From Saccharibacillus kuerlensis DSM 22868 (GTDB lineage Bacteria; Bacillota; Bacilli; Paenibacillales; Paenibacillaceae): a stretch of 64,000 bases of DNA. Of this stretch, positions 35,497 through 44,659 are shown piece by piece. The position numbers were made by a program, and so were the translations under genes. The notes beneath the pieces are model-generated. The model did not search any database. It saw only the letters and a program-made list of their open reading frames with translations, and had not been told where the DNA came from. Every line of letters begins with the position of its first letter. Position 1 is the stretch's first letter. The stretch covers positions 62,001 to 126,000 of the forward strand of contig NZ_KB899282.1 in the NCBI RefSeq assembly GCF_000378145.1. The letters are read 5' to 3'.

Positions 35497-36558
35497 ATGC
35501 TTGTGCGTACCCGTTCGACTAATGGAGCCTATATGGCCGCTTTATTAAACGCGCTTATTATCGGATTCTCTTTTCTGTTTGTCAAAATCGCGCTGCAGAG
35601 CGCCGATCCGCTCGATATTCTGGCTTACCGTTTTCTGTTCGCTTTTGCCGCCGCTTCCCTATTCGCGTTTCCAGGACGCAGCGGCATCCAAAAAATCCGG
35701 TCCGGAGCTGTCCGGATACTGCCGCTCACTGTTCTCTATCCTCTTGCATTTTTCAGCTTTCAGACTTTTGGTCTGCTCTACGCCTCCTCGGCCGAAGCCG
35801 GCATGATTCAGGGAGCAGTCCCGGTATTCACCCTGATCTTGGCCGCCCTTCTGCTTGGAGAACGAACGGGAACGCCGCAGAAGCTCTTTACACTGCTGTC
35901 TGTGGCCGGCGTGGCCTGCCTGTTCGCAGGGCGTGAAGGTGCCGTCTTCGCCGCCAGTCTCGCAGGTATCCTGCTCATCTTGTGCTCGGCGTTCTCACAG
36001 GCCGGCTATAATGTGCTGGCACGCCGGCTGAGCCGTACTTACAGTCCCAAGGAACTGACTTACTTCATGAATATGCTGGGCTTCTTCTGCTTCAGTCTGC
36101 TCGCGTTGATCCGCCATGCCGCACGGGGCACCCTGCCGGAACTGCTGACTCCGCTGCACTCGCCGTCATTCCTGCTTGCCGTTCTGTATCTCGGTGTGCT
36201 GTCGTCGCTGGCGACTTCCTACCTATCAAATTACGCTTTGTCCCGAATCGAAGCTTCCCGTATGAGCGTATTTGGAAGTTTGTCCGCTGTCGTCGCGCTT
36301 TCGGCCGGTGCCTTGTTCCTTCACGAGCCGCTCCGGCCTGCCGCGCTGCTGGGTGCAGCAGCGATTATGACCGGCGTTATCGGTGCAGCTTTGTCCGGAA
36401 GGCGGGCTGACAAAAAAGAAGCTGCGAAAGAAGACATGATAGAAGCAGCGACTGAAGACGCAATAAAAGTCAGGGTAGAAGACACGACGGAGGTCACGAC
36501 ACCGGCTTCGTATGATGAGAATCGATCCGGTTCCTTATCCCCTCCCCGCAGCGGCTGA
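35497..36558 (+). CDS. EamA-family (DMT) transporter
   Basis: 353 residues, ten hydrophobic helices in two EamA repeats, as in RhaT/YdcZ-type metabolite exporters, then a hydrophilic, Glu/Lys/Thr-rich C-terminal tail of ~50 residues that is unusual. Divergent from the MocR regulator and likely its target; amino-acid or amine export is a common role of such pairs. AAGGTGG sits 2 nt from ATG 35497 and 8 nt from GTG 35503, so the true start may be 35503. Confidence 0.82.
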   Translation: MLVRTRSTNGAYMAALLNALIIGFSFLFVKIALQSADPLDILAYRFLFAFAAASLFAFPGRSGIQKIRSGAVRILPLTVLYPLAFFSFQTFGLLYASSAEAGMIQGAVPVFTLILAALLLGERTGTPQKLFTLLSVAGVACLFAGREGAVFAASLAGILLILCSAFSQAGYNVLARRLSRTYSPKELTYFMNMLGFFCFSLLALIRHAARGTLPELLTPLHSPSFLLAVLYLGVLSSLATSYLSNYALSRIEASRMSVFGSLSAVVALSAGALFLHEPLRPAALLGAAAIMTGVIGAALSGRRADKKEAAKEDMIEAATEDAIKVRVEDTTEVTTPASYDENRSGSLSPPRSG

Positions 36559-36656
36559 CTTCGATCAAGAACATACGCCGCTGCACGAATCAGCCGAGCA
36601 TTTTTTCCATATCAAGCTTAAAATCATGATCCAAAGCGCTTAATATCATGATCTCC

Positions 36657-36703
36657 AAAAAAAGCTGCACGGTTTCTCAAACGAGAAACCGTGCAGCTTT
36701 TTC
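36657..36703. terminator. Bidirectional terminator, EamA / CDF
   Basis: Perfect 20-bp stem AAAAAGCTGCACGGTTTCTC and its complement around a 4-nt loop, with A-run before and T-run after. It separates two convergent genes. Confidence 0.93.
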
Positions 36704-36790
36704 CAACCCTTTTCATGCGCTGTATATGCTCATCGCATGCCTTTTTCTTTCTTTTACCGTCTATCTTCTCTGCCCATCCATAATAGGTTG

Positions 36791-37768
36791 TCAATCCTCC
36801 AGCATTGTTCCGCCGGAACCGCCGATACTTACCGGTTCTTCATCTTTGTCTGCAGCGTCAGCGCCCGGATACCATGGATTCAAGTGAATCATCACTTCGC
36901 TTACGTTCGGATGGGAAGACAGAATCGATTTCTTGATCTTGCGAATAACGTCGTGCCCCTGCTGAATCGTCATCTGTCCGTCGACTCCCACACGCAGATC
37001 AATGATGATGTACTGTCCATGTTCGCGTGCCCGAATTCGGTCGATCCGTTTGACTTCTTCGACGCTGCGAACAATCTGCTCAAGCGCCTCCAGTTCCTGC
37101 GACCCGATCGCTTTTTCCATCAAGATATCGATCGATTCGCGCGCCATGTCCCAAGCCAGCTTGAGCACCAGCATCGCTACGATGATTCCCGCTACCGGGT
37201 CTCCGTAAGCCAGAACCGGCATACCGATCATTTCGCCAATCAGGCCGAGTCCGATACCGATTACCGCCGCGCCGGATGCATAGACGTCGGCCAGATGGTC
37301 CTGCGCGGTCGCAATCAGCCCCTTGCTGTTTGCACGGCGGCCGATCCGGATTGTATAAACGTACAGCACGAACTTCCAGATCAGCGACAGTGCCGCCGCA
37401 ATCAGAGCAATAACATGTGCTTCCGGAATCGGGGCGAACAGCGCCGTCAACGAATGATAACCGATATACAGAGCCGCCAGCAGTAGGATGGTCGCCACGA
37501 CGCTTGCCCCGATCACTTCCGCTTTGCCGTGCCCGTAAGGATGATCTTCGTCCGGCGGAAGGCTCGAGATACGCATAGAGCCGAGCGCCGCTGCCGAAGC
37601 AATCACATCGCCCGCATTGTGAATTCCGTCCGCGATCAGTACTTGACTGTTAAACAGCACGCCGACCGTAATCTTCAAAATGGTAAGCAGTACGTTGCTG
37701 ATCAAGCTGATCCAGGCTGCGAAAATCGACTGTTTTTTCACTTTTTCCATTTGTTTGTCCATAATCAT
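36791..37768 (-). CDS. Cation diffusion facilitator (CDF) metal exporter
   Basis: 325 residues: six helices (~15-210), a cytoplasmic ferredoxin-like domain (~215-300) and a Gly/Asp-rich tail. Metal-site motifs are LIADGIHNAGD in helix 2 and AQDHLADVYAS in helix 5, plus the DEDHPYGHGKAE loop. The Asn-x-x-Asp / Asp-x-x-x-Asp pattern resembles Mn2+-type exporters (B. subtilis MneP/MneS) rather than the His-Asp Zn2+ type. A GGAGA site precedes ATG 37768. Confidence 0.85.
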   Translation of the reverse strand: MIMDKQMEKVKKQSIFAAWISLISNVLLTILKITVGVLFNSQVLIADGIHNAGDVIASAAALGSMRISSLPPDEDHPYGHGKAEVIGASVVATILLLAALYIGYHSLTALFAPIPEAHVIALIAAALSLIWKFVLYVYTIRIGRRANSKGLIATAQDHLADVYASGAAVIGIGLGLIGEMIGMPVLAYGDPVAGIIVAMLVLKLAWDMARESIDILMEKAIGSQELEALEQIVRSVEEVKRIDRIRAREHGQYIIIDLRVGVDGQMTIQQGHDVIRKIKKSILSSHPNVSEVMIHLNPWYPGADAADKDEEPVSIGGSGGTMLED

Positions 37769-37946
37769 AAATATCGTCTCCGAACCGCTTGGATAGTAGA
37801 TGAACCGAAAAATCCGTCAAGAGTTTCGATTATACCTTACCACTCCCTTTTTGAACATAAAAGGTTTCAGCTTGTCGCAAGCGGGTAAATCTCAAGCATA
37901 GCACGACATCAACATTCACAACTTAGAATTCGAGGAGGAATTAATC

Positions 37947-38072
37947 ATGAAAAGATCTTCTTTGATGACCGCTGCAGTCGGGCTCGGAGCTGCTTATCTG
38001 CTCAGAAACAAGAACTCCCGCACAAAATTGATGTCACAGCTGCAATCGATGGGCAAACGCAGCGCGAAGTAG
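37947..38072 (+). CDS. Small 41-residue protein, possibly DUF3918-like
   Basis: A short frame with GAGGAGG at 37932-37938, 8 nt before the ATG, and a terminator 65 bp after the stop. The product has a weakly hydrophobic N-terminal half (TAAVGLGAAYLL) and a basic C-terminus (KLMSQLQSMGKRSAK). It resembles small Bacillales membrane-associated proteins of the DUF3918 type; the family call is tentative but the gene itself looks real. Confidence 0.65.
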   Translation: MKRSSLMTAAVGLGAAYLLRNKNSRTKLMSQLQSMGKRSAK

Positions 38073-38136
38073 AATCTGATCCGGATTGAACTTTTCATAC
38101 TATGGCCGAAGCTTATGCGCACCGTAAGCGACAGCC

Positions 38137-38174
38137 CCAAAAAGGAAGCCTTCTCCAGAAGGCTTCCTTTTTGG
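38137..38174 (+). terminator. Terminator after the 41-residue protein gene
   Basis: Perfect 18-bp stem CCAAAAAGGAAGCCTTCT and its complement around CC; T-run inside the 3' arm. Usable from both sides. Confidence 0.9.
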
Positions 38175-38313
38175 TATCCCATTTTTCGCATTCAGCCTAC
38201 CTTAAAAATAATGTAAGATTCCATTAAGACAGATCCATAGAGCCCAACCTTCTCTCCTCGTACAATAAGGATATTCAGAGGCGTCACAGGCCCATACAGA
38301 GGAGAGATTTTTC

Positions 38314-38922
38314 ATGAAAAAGATGACAATCGTGGTCCTATCCGGTTTATTCGCATTCGTCGTTATTCCCGCCGCTTACTTTTTTGTAGTCGTTCCGGTA
38401 CTCAATCAGCGAGCCAATGCAATTATGCTGACCGGCAGCGGAGAAGACATTGAGGCCCAAGTCAAACAAGCAAATGCCAAAGCCAACAAACGTATCAATT
38501 ATCCGGTCAAATGGGACGAGAAAACATTGATCGTCAGTGAGACGACTGCCCGAGCCTTCACGGAACACCGATTGATTCTGCGCAAAGATCCTGCAAATTC
38601 GAACAAGCGCGAACCGTTGACAGAACTTCCGATCCGGCCGGCGAATGCAGCGGGACTGCTGTTTACCGGGTTTGAAAACGAAGCAAAAGCATCCGCTTTC
38701 CCGCTGAATGACAGTCGGGAGAATCTCGACTACGGCGGCAATTACTTTCTTGGCAATCTGCGATTAACGGAATCCGCCATTGTCGTCCTGCCCGATGAAA
38801 GATACCGGGACATTACACTGCCCGAACAACAGCTGAGCCTGCTTAAATTCAGTGCACTTGACGACGTCAGCGAAAAAGTCGGCAATTTCTCACCAGGAGC
38901 TCGCCTGCTGAAGATCAATTAA
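38314..38922 (+). CDS. Membrane-anchored hypothetical protein
   Basis: 202 residues: one N-terminal helix (~5-28, VVLSGLFAFVVIPAAYFFVV) without an obvious signal-peptidase site, then a soluble extracytoplasmic domain rich in charged residues. I recognise no family. GAGGAGAG lies 8 nt before the ATG and a terminator follows at 38983, so it is transcribed alone. Confidence 0.7.
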   Translation: MKKMTIVVLSGLFAFVVIPAAYFFVVVPVLNQRANAIMLTGSGEDIEAQVKQANAKANKRINYPVKWDEKTLIVSETTARAFTEHRLILRKDPANSNKREPLTELPIRPANAAGLLFTGFENEAKASAFPLNDSRENLDYGGNYFLGNLRLTESAIVVLPDERYRDITLPEQQLSLLKFSALDDVSEKVGNFSPGARLLKIN

Positions 38923-38982
38923 GCCCAAAGCCAATCTCTCATTTTATCCAAAAAGACTCCAAACCAAGCATGCTTCGCTGGC

Positions 38983-39020
38983 CAGCCCTTTTCCTTCATG
39001 CGAAAAGGGCTGTTTGCCCG
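38983..39020 (+). terminator. Terminator after the hypothetical gene
   Basis: CAGCCCTTTTC and GAAAAGGGCTG form an 11-bp stem with an 8-nt loop, followed by TTTGCCCGTTT. The next ~45 bp repeat GTTTGCCC/TATTTGTC-like octamers. Confidence 0.75.
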
Positions 39021-39189
39021 TTTGCCTATTTGTCTATTTGCCCGTTCGCTTGTTCGGGTCTAGAGTCTGCCGATACGAACACGGAATGTCCTTCTTCTTT
39101 TTTACGCCCCTTTACAACTTTCTACATACCTCTTATACTGATTCGAGCAAAAGAACCAATCATCCTACCTTTAAAATGAAGGAGTATCC

Positions 39190-39888
39190 ATGTTTGAAAA
39201 ATTAGAAAAACAGACGTTGTCCGGACGAGTGTATGCTCAAATCGAGGCACTGATTACCGGCGGCGAATGGGAGATCGGCAGCCGGATACCGCGTGAAGCC
39301 GATTTGATGGAACAACTCGGCGTCAGCCGTAATACGCTGCGCGAAGCTATTCGCGGACTAGTGCAGGTCGGTCTGCTGGAGACACGCCAAGGCGACGGAA
39401 CATTCGTGACGGCGAGCAGCGAATTGAGTGCTATTCTGCATAAGAGAATCAGCCGCTCTTCCATCCTGGAAGCGCTGGAAGTTCAGCACGCATTGGACCG
39501 TGAAGCGGCAGCACTTGCCTGTGAACGGCGCACGGACGACGATCTGACACAGATGGAAAGGTACGCAGCAGCATGCCGCCAGGCGATGAGCGGCAGCGAA
39601 GATCATGAAGCATTCAAGGATGCCGACTGGAACCTCCATCGCACCGTTGTTGCCGCATCCCGCAATCGCCTATTGGCCGATCTTTATGAAAGCTTGTTCG
39701 AAAAGCTGCAAGTATCGATTCTCGCTAACCGCAGTATTTCCGGCACCCGCTATGAGATTGGGCATCCGACGTTGATCGCCGCGATTCGGGATCGCGATGC
39801 GGAGCGTGCTATCCGTTCCGTCGACGATTACATCGCGCATTTCAAAGCACCGCATGAGCGGCCGGACGACAATTGGACAGATGTCTAA
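39190..39888 (+). CDS. GntR regulator, FadR/FCD subfamily
   Basis: 232 residues: winged helix (~5-75, with SRIPREADLMEQLGVSRNTLREA) and an all-helical FCD ligand domain (~95-215) carrying the metal-site Asp/His residues (DADWNLHRTVV, EIGHPTLIAAI). FCD regulators sense organic acids or sugar acids. AAGGAG is 6 nt before the ATG. The MFS permease gene starts 75 bp downstream, so the pair is probably an operon in which the regulator controls the permease. Confidence 0.85.
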   Translation: MFEKLEKQTLSGRVYAQIEALITGGEWEIGSRIPREADLMEQLGVSRNTLREAIRGLVQVGLLETRQGDGTFVTASSELSAILHKRISRSSILEALEVQHALDREAAALACERRTDDDLTQMERYAAACRQAMSGSEDHEAFKDADWNLHRTVVAASRNRLLADLYESLFEKLQVSILANRSISGTRYEIGHPTLIAAIRDRDAERAIRSVDDYIAHFKAPHERPDDNWTDV

Positions 39889-39892
39889 ATTC

Positions 39893-39954
39893 GCTCCGTC
39901 CGATTATCCAAAATTTATTCAAAGCCGTCCGAACGGACGGTAGGAACGGAGCGT
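39893..39954 (+). promoter_or_regulatory. Palindromic hairpin between FadR-type and MFS genes
   Basis: CCGTCC-GAAC-GGACGG (39925-39940) forms a tight hairpin, and the flanks CGCTCCGT (39893-39900) and ACGGAGCG (39946-39953) can pair outside it. The outer 3' arm overlaps the probable ribosome site of the MFS gene, so it could act as an operator or limit translation. Confidence 0.5.
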
Positions 39955-39963
39955 ATTTTTATT

Positions 39964-41175
39964 ATGAAAAGAACCGATCTTCCACGTACGGAAGATGCCT
40001 CAAATGCCGTCTATTACATGCTGCTCGCCGGCATCCTGCTCGTAGCGGCCAACCTGCGTACTCATATCACTTCACTCAGTCCCATCATTGATACGATTCG
40101 GGAAGCTTTGTCGCTGTCGAATACGACAGCCGGCTTCCTGACAACACTGCCGCTGCTGGCTTTCGCCCTGCTGTCGCCATTTGTATCCAAATGGGCCAGA
40201 ACTTACGGTGCGGAACGAATGATCTTCATTTCGCTCGTATTGATCGTTGTCGGCAGCCTGTTCCGCCCTTTCGGTGGCATTGTCCCGCTGATGGCCGGCA
40301 CATTCCTGATCGGTCTGGCTGTCGCCGTATTCAACGTATTGCTTCCCAGCATTATCAAACGCGAATTCCCGCAGAAAATCGGCGTCATGACCGGCTTGTA
40401 TTCGATCATGATGGGTATTTTCGCTTCCGCAGCTGCCGCAGTCAGCGTACCGATCTCCGGTACCGGCATCGGCTGGCGCGGTGCGCTGCTGATCTGGACA
40501 ATCCTGTCCGCGATCGGCCTGATCGTCTGGCTGCCTCAGCTTCGTCGCAATACGCGTGGTGCCAGCGCCAATGCTCCCGATGTACCAAAGCGCAGTATCT
40601 GGCGTTCGCCGCTTGCCTGGTTTATTACAGTCAATATGGGCATGCAGTCATCGATCTATTACATCATGGTCGCCTGGCTGCCCAATATGATGCAGGCTCA
40701 GCATCTTGATCCCGTAGTCGCCGGTTATATGCTGTCGCTGTTTCAGATGCTGATGATTCCGGTCAATTTTATCGCTCCAATTCTCGCGGCACGAATGCGA
40801 GATCAGCGATCTTTGATCGTTATGACCTCTATCAGCTACGTACTCGGTATCTTCGGATTCCTATTTGCCGGCGGTTCGCTGATCATTATCGTACTGGCCA
40901 TCGTATTCTTCAGCCTTGGAGGCGGCTTCTCGTTCAGTCTGATCATGATGTTCTTTTCGCTTCGAACGAAGAATGCCTCCGAAGCAGCCGACATCTCGGG
41001 TATGGCCCAGTCTGTCGGTTATCTGCTGGCCGGCTGCGGACCGCTGCTCTTCGGCGCACTTCATGATGCTACCGGCGGCTGGGAAATCCCTTATTATGTC
41101 ATGTTCGGCATTACTGCGGCGTATCTGCTGACCGGACTCTATGCAGGTCGCGGCGGACGGTATGTACATGATTGA
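39964..41175 (+). CDS. MFS transporter of the CynX/NimT type
   Basis: 403 residues, about 12 helices. The N-terminal LLVAANLRTHITSLSPI is characteristic of CynX/NimT (YycB-like) permeases, which move cyanate, nitroimidazoles or organic anions. The ribosome site (GGAGCG) is modest and lies in a hairpin. Its regulator is probably the FadR-type gene upstream. A terminator follows at 41203. Confidence 0.82.
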   Translation: MKRTDLPRTEDASNAVYYMLLAGILLVAANLRTHITSLSPIIDTIREALSLSNTTAGFLTTLPLLAFALLSPFVSKWARTYGAERMIFISLVLIVVGSLFRPFGGIVPLMAGTFLIGLAVAVFNVLLPSIIKREFPQKIGVMTGLYSIMMGIFASAAAAVSVPISGTGIGWRGALLIWTILSAIGLIVWLPQLRRNTRGASANAPDVPKRSIWRSPLAWFITVNMGMQSSIYYIMVAWLPNMMQAQHLDPVVAGYMLSLFQMLMIPVNFIAPILAARMRDQRSLIVMTSISYVLGIFGFLFAGGSLIIIVLAIVFFSLGGGFSFSLIMMFFSLRTKNASEAADISGMAQSVGYLLAGCGPLLFGALHDATGGWEIPYYVMFGITAAYLLTGLYAGRGGRYVHD

Positions 41176-41202
41176 TGATGGATTCAAAAAAGAAGCACAA
41201 GA

Positions 41203-41233
41203 AAAAAGGCTCTCCGGATGGAGAGCCCTTTTA
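41203..41233. terminator. Bidirectional terminator, MFS / GNAT
   Basis: AAAAGGCTCTCC / GGAGAGCCCTTTT with a 4-nt loop; A-run upstream and T-run downstream serve both converging genes. Confidence 0.88.
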
Positions 41234-41324
41234 ATATGTTCAGCGGAATATGCGAACAGCACGGTCAAGTGAATCTCTTTCCCGTACAGTTCCTGCCGAT
41301 TCGTCGTTTCAATTTTCGCAGTTT

Positions 41325-41741
41325 TCACGAAATACCTTTTTGATTCTTATAATTGCGCCGCATCATACCATTCGAAGGACGCATGCCTTGGCGGGCATAG
41401 AAACTTTCCAGCTCCGGATCGCACATCAAATCAACCATGTAATAATTCCCCAGCTGCTCCAGCATCCGCTGTGCGAGTTCCCGTCCAATGCCTCGTCCTT
41501 TATACGAAGGAACAACTTCTAGCAGCGGAATGTATGCGCTCAAGACGCCGTCAGACAGCGCATTCACAAATCCAATGATCTTCCCCGTCTCTTCATCCTG
41601 TGCAAGCACAACGTAAGCTGAGCCCTGCAAAATCCGAAGAAAAGTTTCCGGACTCGGGTGATTTGACCAACCATCAAAAAAGCCGTCGGCAAACGAATCC
41701 GCCTGAATAGATTCGAGACTGTTAAGATATTGAATCGTCAT
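41325..41741 (-). CDS. GNAT-family acetyltransferase
   Basis: 138-residue single GNAT domain: IIGFVNALSDGVLSAYIP core strands, the acetyl-CoA loop VVPSYKGRGIGRELAQRML, and LESFYARQGMRPSNGM near the end. GGGAGG lies 7 nt before the ATG. Monocistronic; substrate unknown. Confidence 0.85.
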   Translation of the reverse strand: MTIQYLNSLESIQADSFADGFFDGWSNHPSPETFLRILQGSAYVVLAQDEETGKIIGFVNALSDGVLSAYIPLLEVVPSYKGRGIGRELAQRMLEQLGNYYMVDLMCDPELESFYARQGMRPSNGMMRRNYKNQKGIS

Positions 41742-41951
41742 AAAATCGCCTCCCGTTTTTAGTTTGCCAAGATTATATCACTACGTACTTTGATTACCTA
41801 GTCCAACATTTTGAACAGTTTTGCACGGTGAAGAAGATTGACGGGGAATCCAAGGATTGCGACAATAGAAAAAGAGCGATTCTGCAGGAACGTTGTGCCA
41901 AACCGAAGCCGCAAAGCCGGCATTCCAATCCATAACTGAGGATGATAAACG

Positions 41952-42371
41952 ATGAACTATTCCAAAGGTACGAATTACGCGCTGCATACCATGCTTGATC
42001 TTGCAGCACGCCCGGCGGGACTCAAGATCGGTGTTCAGGATCTTGCCGTGAAACAGCGTGTCTCCCCCACTTACCTGTCCAAGATTTTGACCAAGCTTGC
42101 CAAAGCAGGGCTGGTCGACTCTTACTCCGGCGCGCAGGGCGGCTACTGCCTGCGGCGCAACAAATACGAAATTTCGTTCCTAGATATTATTCAAGCTGTC
42201 GAGGGCAATACCCCGCTGTTCAAAGGCTGCGACTCCAATGGTCCGGGCTGTCTGATCGAAGCGGTCATGCGCGAATCCGAACGCAAGATGGACGAACATC
42301 TGCGAACCACGACAATCGGCCAGGTCGCGGATGAGATGCAGGCCCACCATGCCGTGGAACACGCCGACTAA
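41952..42371 (+). CDS. Rrf2-family transcriptional regulator
   Basis: 139 residues with the Rrf2 winged helix (SPTYLSKILTKLAKAGLVDSY split across the recognition helix and wing start, GAQGGYCLRR wing). Cysteines occur at GGYCLRR, KGCDSNG and GPGCLIE. The last two resemble the cluster-binding region of IscR/NsrR but the third Cys is not in the usual place, so redox sensing is possible, not certain. The site GAGG is ~10 nt before the ATG. No obvious target is adjacent. Confidence 0.82.
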   Translation: MNYSKGTNYALHTMLDLAARPAGLKIGVQDLAVKQRVSPTYLSKILTKLAKAGLVDSYSGAQGGYCLRRNKYEISFLDIIQAVEGNTPLFKGCDSNGPGCLIEAVMRESERKMDEHLRTTTIGQVADEMQAHHAVEHAD

Positions 42372-42478
42372 CCTCGTTTCAACAAGCGAAACACGTACAG
42401 CCGGGAAAGGGAAGAAACGGCTGCCAGAAGAACAACCGTTATGACCTGTATGACAGGCTTACCGAAGTTTGCGAACCG

Positions 42479-42526
42479 AAAAAGATCCGGCTTTTCGCAT
42501 TGATGCGAAAAGCCGGATCTTTTTTC
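42479..42526. terminator. Bidirectional terminator, Rrf2 / GNAT-kinase
   Basis: Perfect ~22-bp stem (AAAAAGATCCGGCTTTTCGC and on, with its complement) around a 2-nt turn, flanked by A-run and T-run; between two convergent genes. Confidence 0.93.
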
Positions 42527-42560
42527 GTATTCTGGTTAAATTCAAGTCTCTTGCTGACGG

Positions 42561-44537
42561 TTATAGAGCCTGCCTCCAAGCTTCTAGCATCTGAGCGACC
42601 GATTCCCAGCGCTCTTCCCGATCCGGAGAAGCGGCCAGAAGAGCAATCCGGTATAACTCATCCCCGGCATCCCAAAGCTCGCGCGAACGGTCCAGCTCGC
42701 CGCCAAGCAGACAGAACGCCATGGCGCCCATATTGTATACATTGGTCCGCGAATCGATCGGCGCACCAAGTTTATACTCCTCAGGCGACATGAAGCGCGA
42801 TGATCCCCACATTCGGCCTCTCTCGTTCGTATACGGCTTCGGTCGATACAGGTCAATATCGCAGATTGTGATTTTGCCGGCGTCAAAGTCGTAAATCAGG
42901 CTGCCGTCGTAAAAGTCGATCGCTGCGTAACCAAGCGCTTCCGCATGAGCATGGAAATCAAGAATATCTTCCATTGCCGCAACCCGATCCTCTACAGGCA
43001 GTTTGCGGAAGCGATAGATCGCCGAATCGGGATGTTCCGGCGGCAAGTCGGCGCTTGGGCGGAGAAGCTCTCCTTCCGCCCATCCGAACAGAATCGCATA
43101 ACCGTCCGGCGTATCAAAGTGATCGAGCATCTGTACGAGTACAGGATGACGCAGCGCTTCGTACACCTGTGCCGCTCCCTGCAGCAGCCGGATTGCTTCT
43201 GCAGGATGGCCTTCGTAATCCGCCGTTGCGGCGCCGGCATACTTGATGAAGACTTTTTGGTCTTCGATCTCGAGGCCAAAAGACAAATTCCCGGAATCCT
43301 GCCGATCCCAGACGCGAAATACTCGACCGAACGGAGCCAGCCAGTTCAGATCATGAGGCTCCCGCAGCAGGAACGGCACGCCGTCGATCCGCTGCTCAAT
43401 CAGACCGCCGAGCGGATCCGGTTCCGTCGCAGATGAGCGCTGAACACCGACTACCGTACCGGCAATCACAACCGGACCGGACTGCGCTGGCGGCATAGCC
43501 GGAGCCGGAATAATAGGTGCGAAAGGCGCTAGACTGCCCTCTTCGCCTATTGCAAGCGTAACCTGCGGAATACCGGGTTCATCAAGTTCACCAGGTTCCA
43601 TATATGGCTCCGGCATCTCTTCGTTCAAAGCCGCGATTTCTTCCGGAGAAAGATGATCCTGCAGCGAATACTCCGCATCGCTGTCCTCTTCGTACAAATC
43701 TGACTCCAGCCTATGGAGCGTTTCCTCGTCAGGTTCGTCAATTTTTTTAGTCTCGACAGCCAGATCTCCCGACTCTCCATCGCCTGCCAAAGTTTGGGCT
43801 CTGCTATGATCGGCCTGCATGTCGAGCAGAAAGGCCGCTGCCTCCTCGGCAGTTATTGTCGTGTCCTGCGGCTCTTCCTGCAATCCGGAAGAGATCGTAT
43901 CAGCGAACCCTTCCTCTTGCGCAGCCACCTCATATCCACCACCTTCATGCCCGCTTCCGGCACGCTCTCTCCGTTCAATGAGCTGCTCCCGAACCAGCCA
44001 CTCTTCTTCAAGCATCGCATAGATGCACTCGTCTCTCCAATCGCCGTCAATTGTCGGCAGATTCTGTCGGAAGAAAGCTTCCATGCGCATGCCCAGCTTT
44101 TCCAACGTTGCACGTAAAGCCAGATTCTCCGGTGGACAGGACACCGTCACCCGATGTAGATCGAGTCTGCCGAATGCATAGCGAAGCAGCGCCTGTGCCG
44201 CTTCGTCGGCGTAACCGTAGCTGCGGCTGGACTCCCGTATTCCCAACTCGAACTCGGCCGATCCCGGCTGGAGACCGGATCGGAAGAAGACATGGCCGAT
44301 CACTTCACCGTTCTCATGCAGTATAAGGGCATAGAGCTCCGGGTTCGCCGTCATGCTGCGCAGCCGCTGCTCCGTGTAGACGCCTTCCGGAAAATCGTCG
44401 GCGACACCTTCTTCCTGCAGATATGTTAGCAGCAGCCCCCACTCCTCGCTGCCGAACCGGCGGATCAGCAGACGAGGCGTCCCCGTCAACAACGCCGGTG
44501 TTTCCTCGTGTGCAGCGCTTCCTTTTTCTCTCTCCAT
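42561..44537 (-). CDS. Fusion of GNAT acetyltransferase and protein-kinase-like domain
   Basis: 658 residues in three parts. Residues ~20-180 are a RimJ/RimL-type GNAT (LGIRESSRSYGYADEAAQ, RATLEKLGMRME). Residues ~180-390 are an acidic, Pro-rich linker. Residues ~390-658 are a protein-kinase fold: Lys432 in KVFIKYAG (ATP-site Lys), an alphaC-like VYEALRHPVLVQM, a catalytic-loop-like AIDFYDGSLIYD and CDIDLYRP in place of DFG, then GSSRFMSPEE and a Thr/Asn-rich alphaF segment. The HRD His-Arg is absent but the Asp and metal-site Asp remain. GGAGGGG precedes the ATG. No close neighbour explains its target. Confidence 0.8.
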   Translation of the reverse strand: MEREKGSAAHEETPALLTGTPRLLIRRFGSEEWGLLLTYLQEEGVADDFPEGVYTEQRLRSMTANPELYALILHENGEVIGHVFFRSGLQPGSAEFELGIRESSRSYGYADEAAQALLRYAFGRLDLHRVTVSCPPENLALRATLEKLGMRMEAFFRQNLPTIDGDWRDECIYAMLEEEWLVREQLIERRERAGSGHEGGGYEVAAQEEGFADTISSGLQEEPQDTTITAEEAAAFLLDMQADHSRAQTLAGDGESGDLAVETKKIDEPDEETLHRLESDLYEEDSDAEYSLQDHLSPEEIAALNEEMPEPYMEPGELDEPGIPQVTLAIGEEGSLAPFAPIIPAPAMPPAQSGPVVIAGTVVGVQRSSATEPDPLGGLIEQRIDGVPFLLREPHDLNWLAPFGRVFRVWDRQDSGNLSFGLEIEDQKVFIKYAGAATADYEGHPAEAIRLLQGAAQVYEALRHPVLVQMLDHFDTPDGYAILFGWAEGELLRPSADLPPEHPDSAIYRFRKLPVEDRVAAMEDILDFHAHAEALGYAAIDFYDGSLIYDFDAGKITICDIDLYRPKPYTNERGRMWGSSRFMSPEEYKLGAPIDSRTNVYNMGAMAFCLLGGELDRSRELWDAGDELYRIALLAASPDREERWESVAQMLEAWRQAL

Positions 44538-44659
44538 CTTGTTCCCCTCCCCTGTGGAATCCGGCTTTCCGTTTACACCACAATTTTCAATTTTCGCCGT
44601 GAATAGAGCTTTTCCTGCTTATTCGTCACTCACAGCAAGCCGGAATGGAACAATCGACG

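Noticed and set aside
38970-39205. Two overlapping short plus-strand frames (69 and 63 codons)
   Set aside because: They read through a terminator and octamer repeats and overlap the regulator start; no ribosome site.
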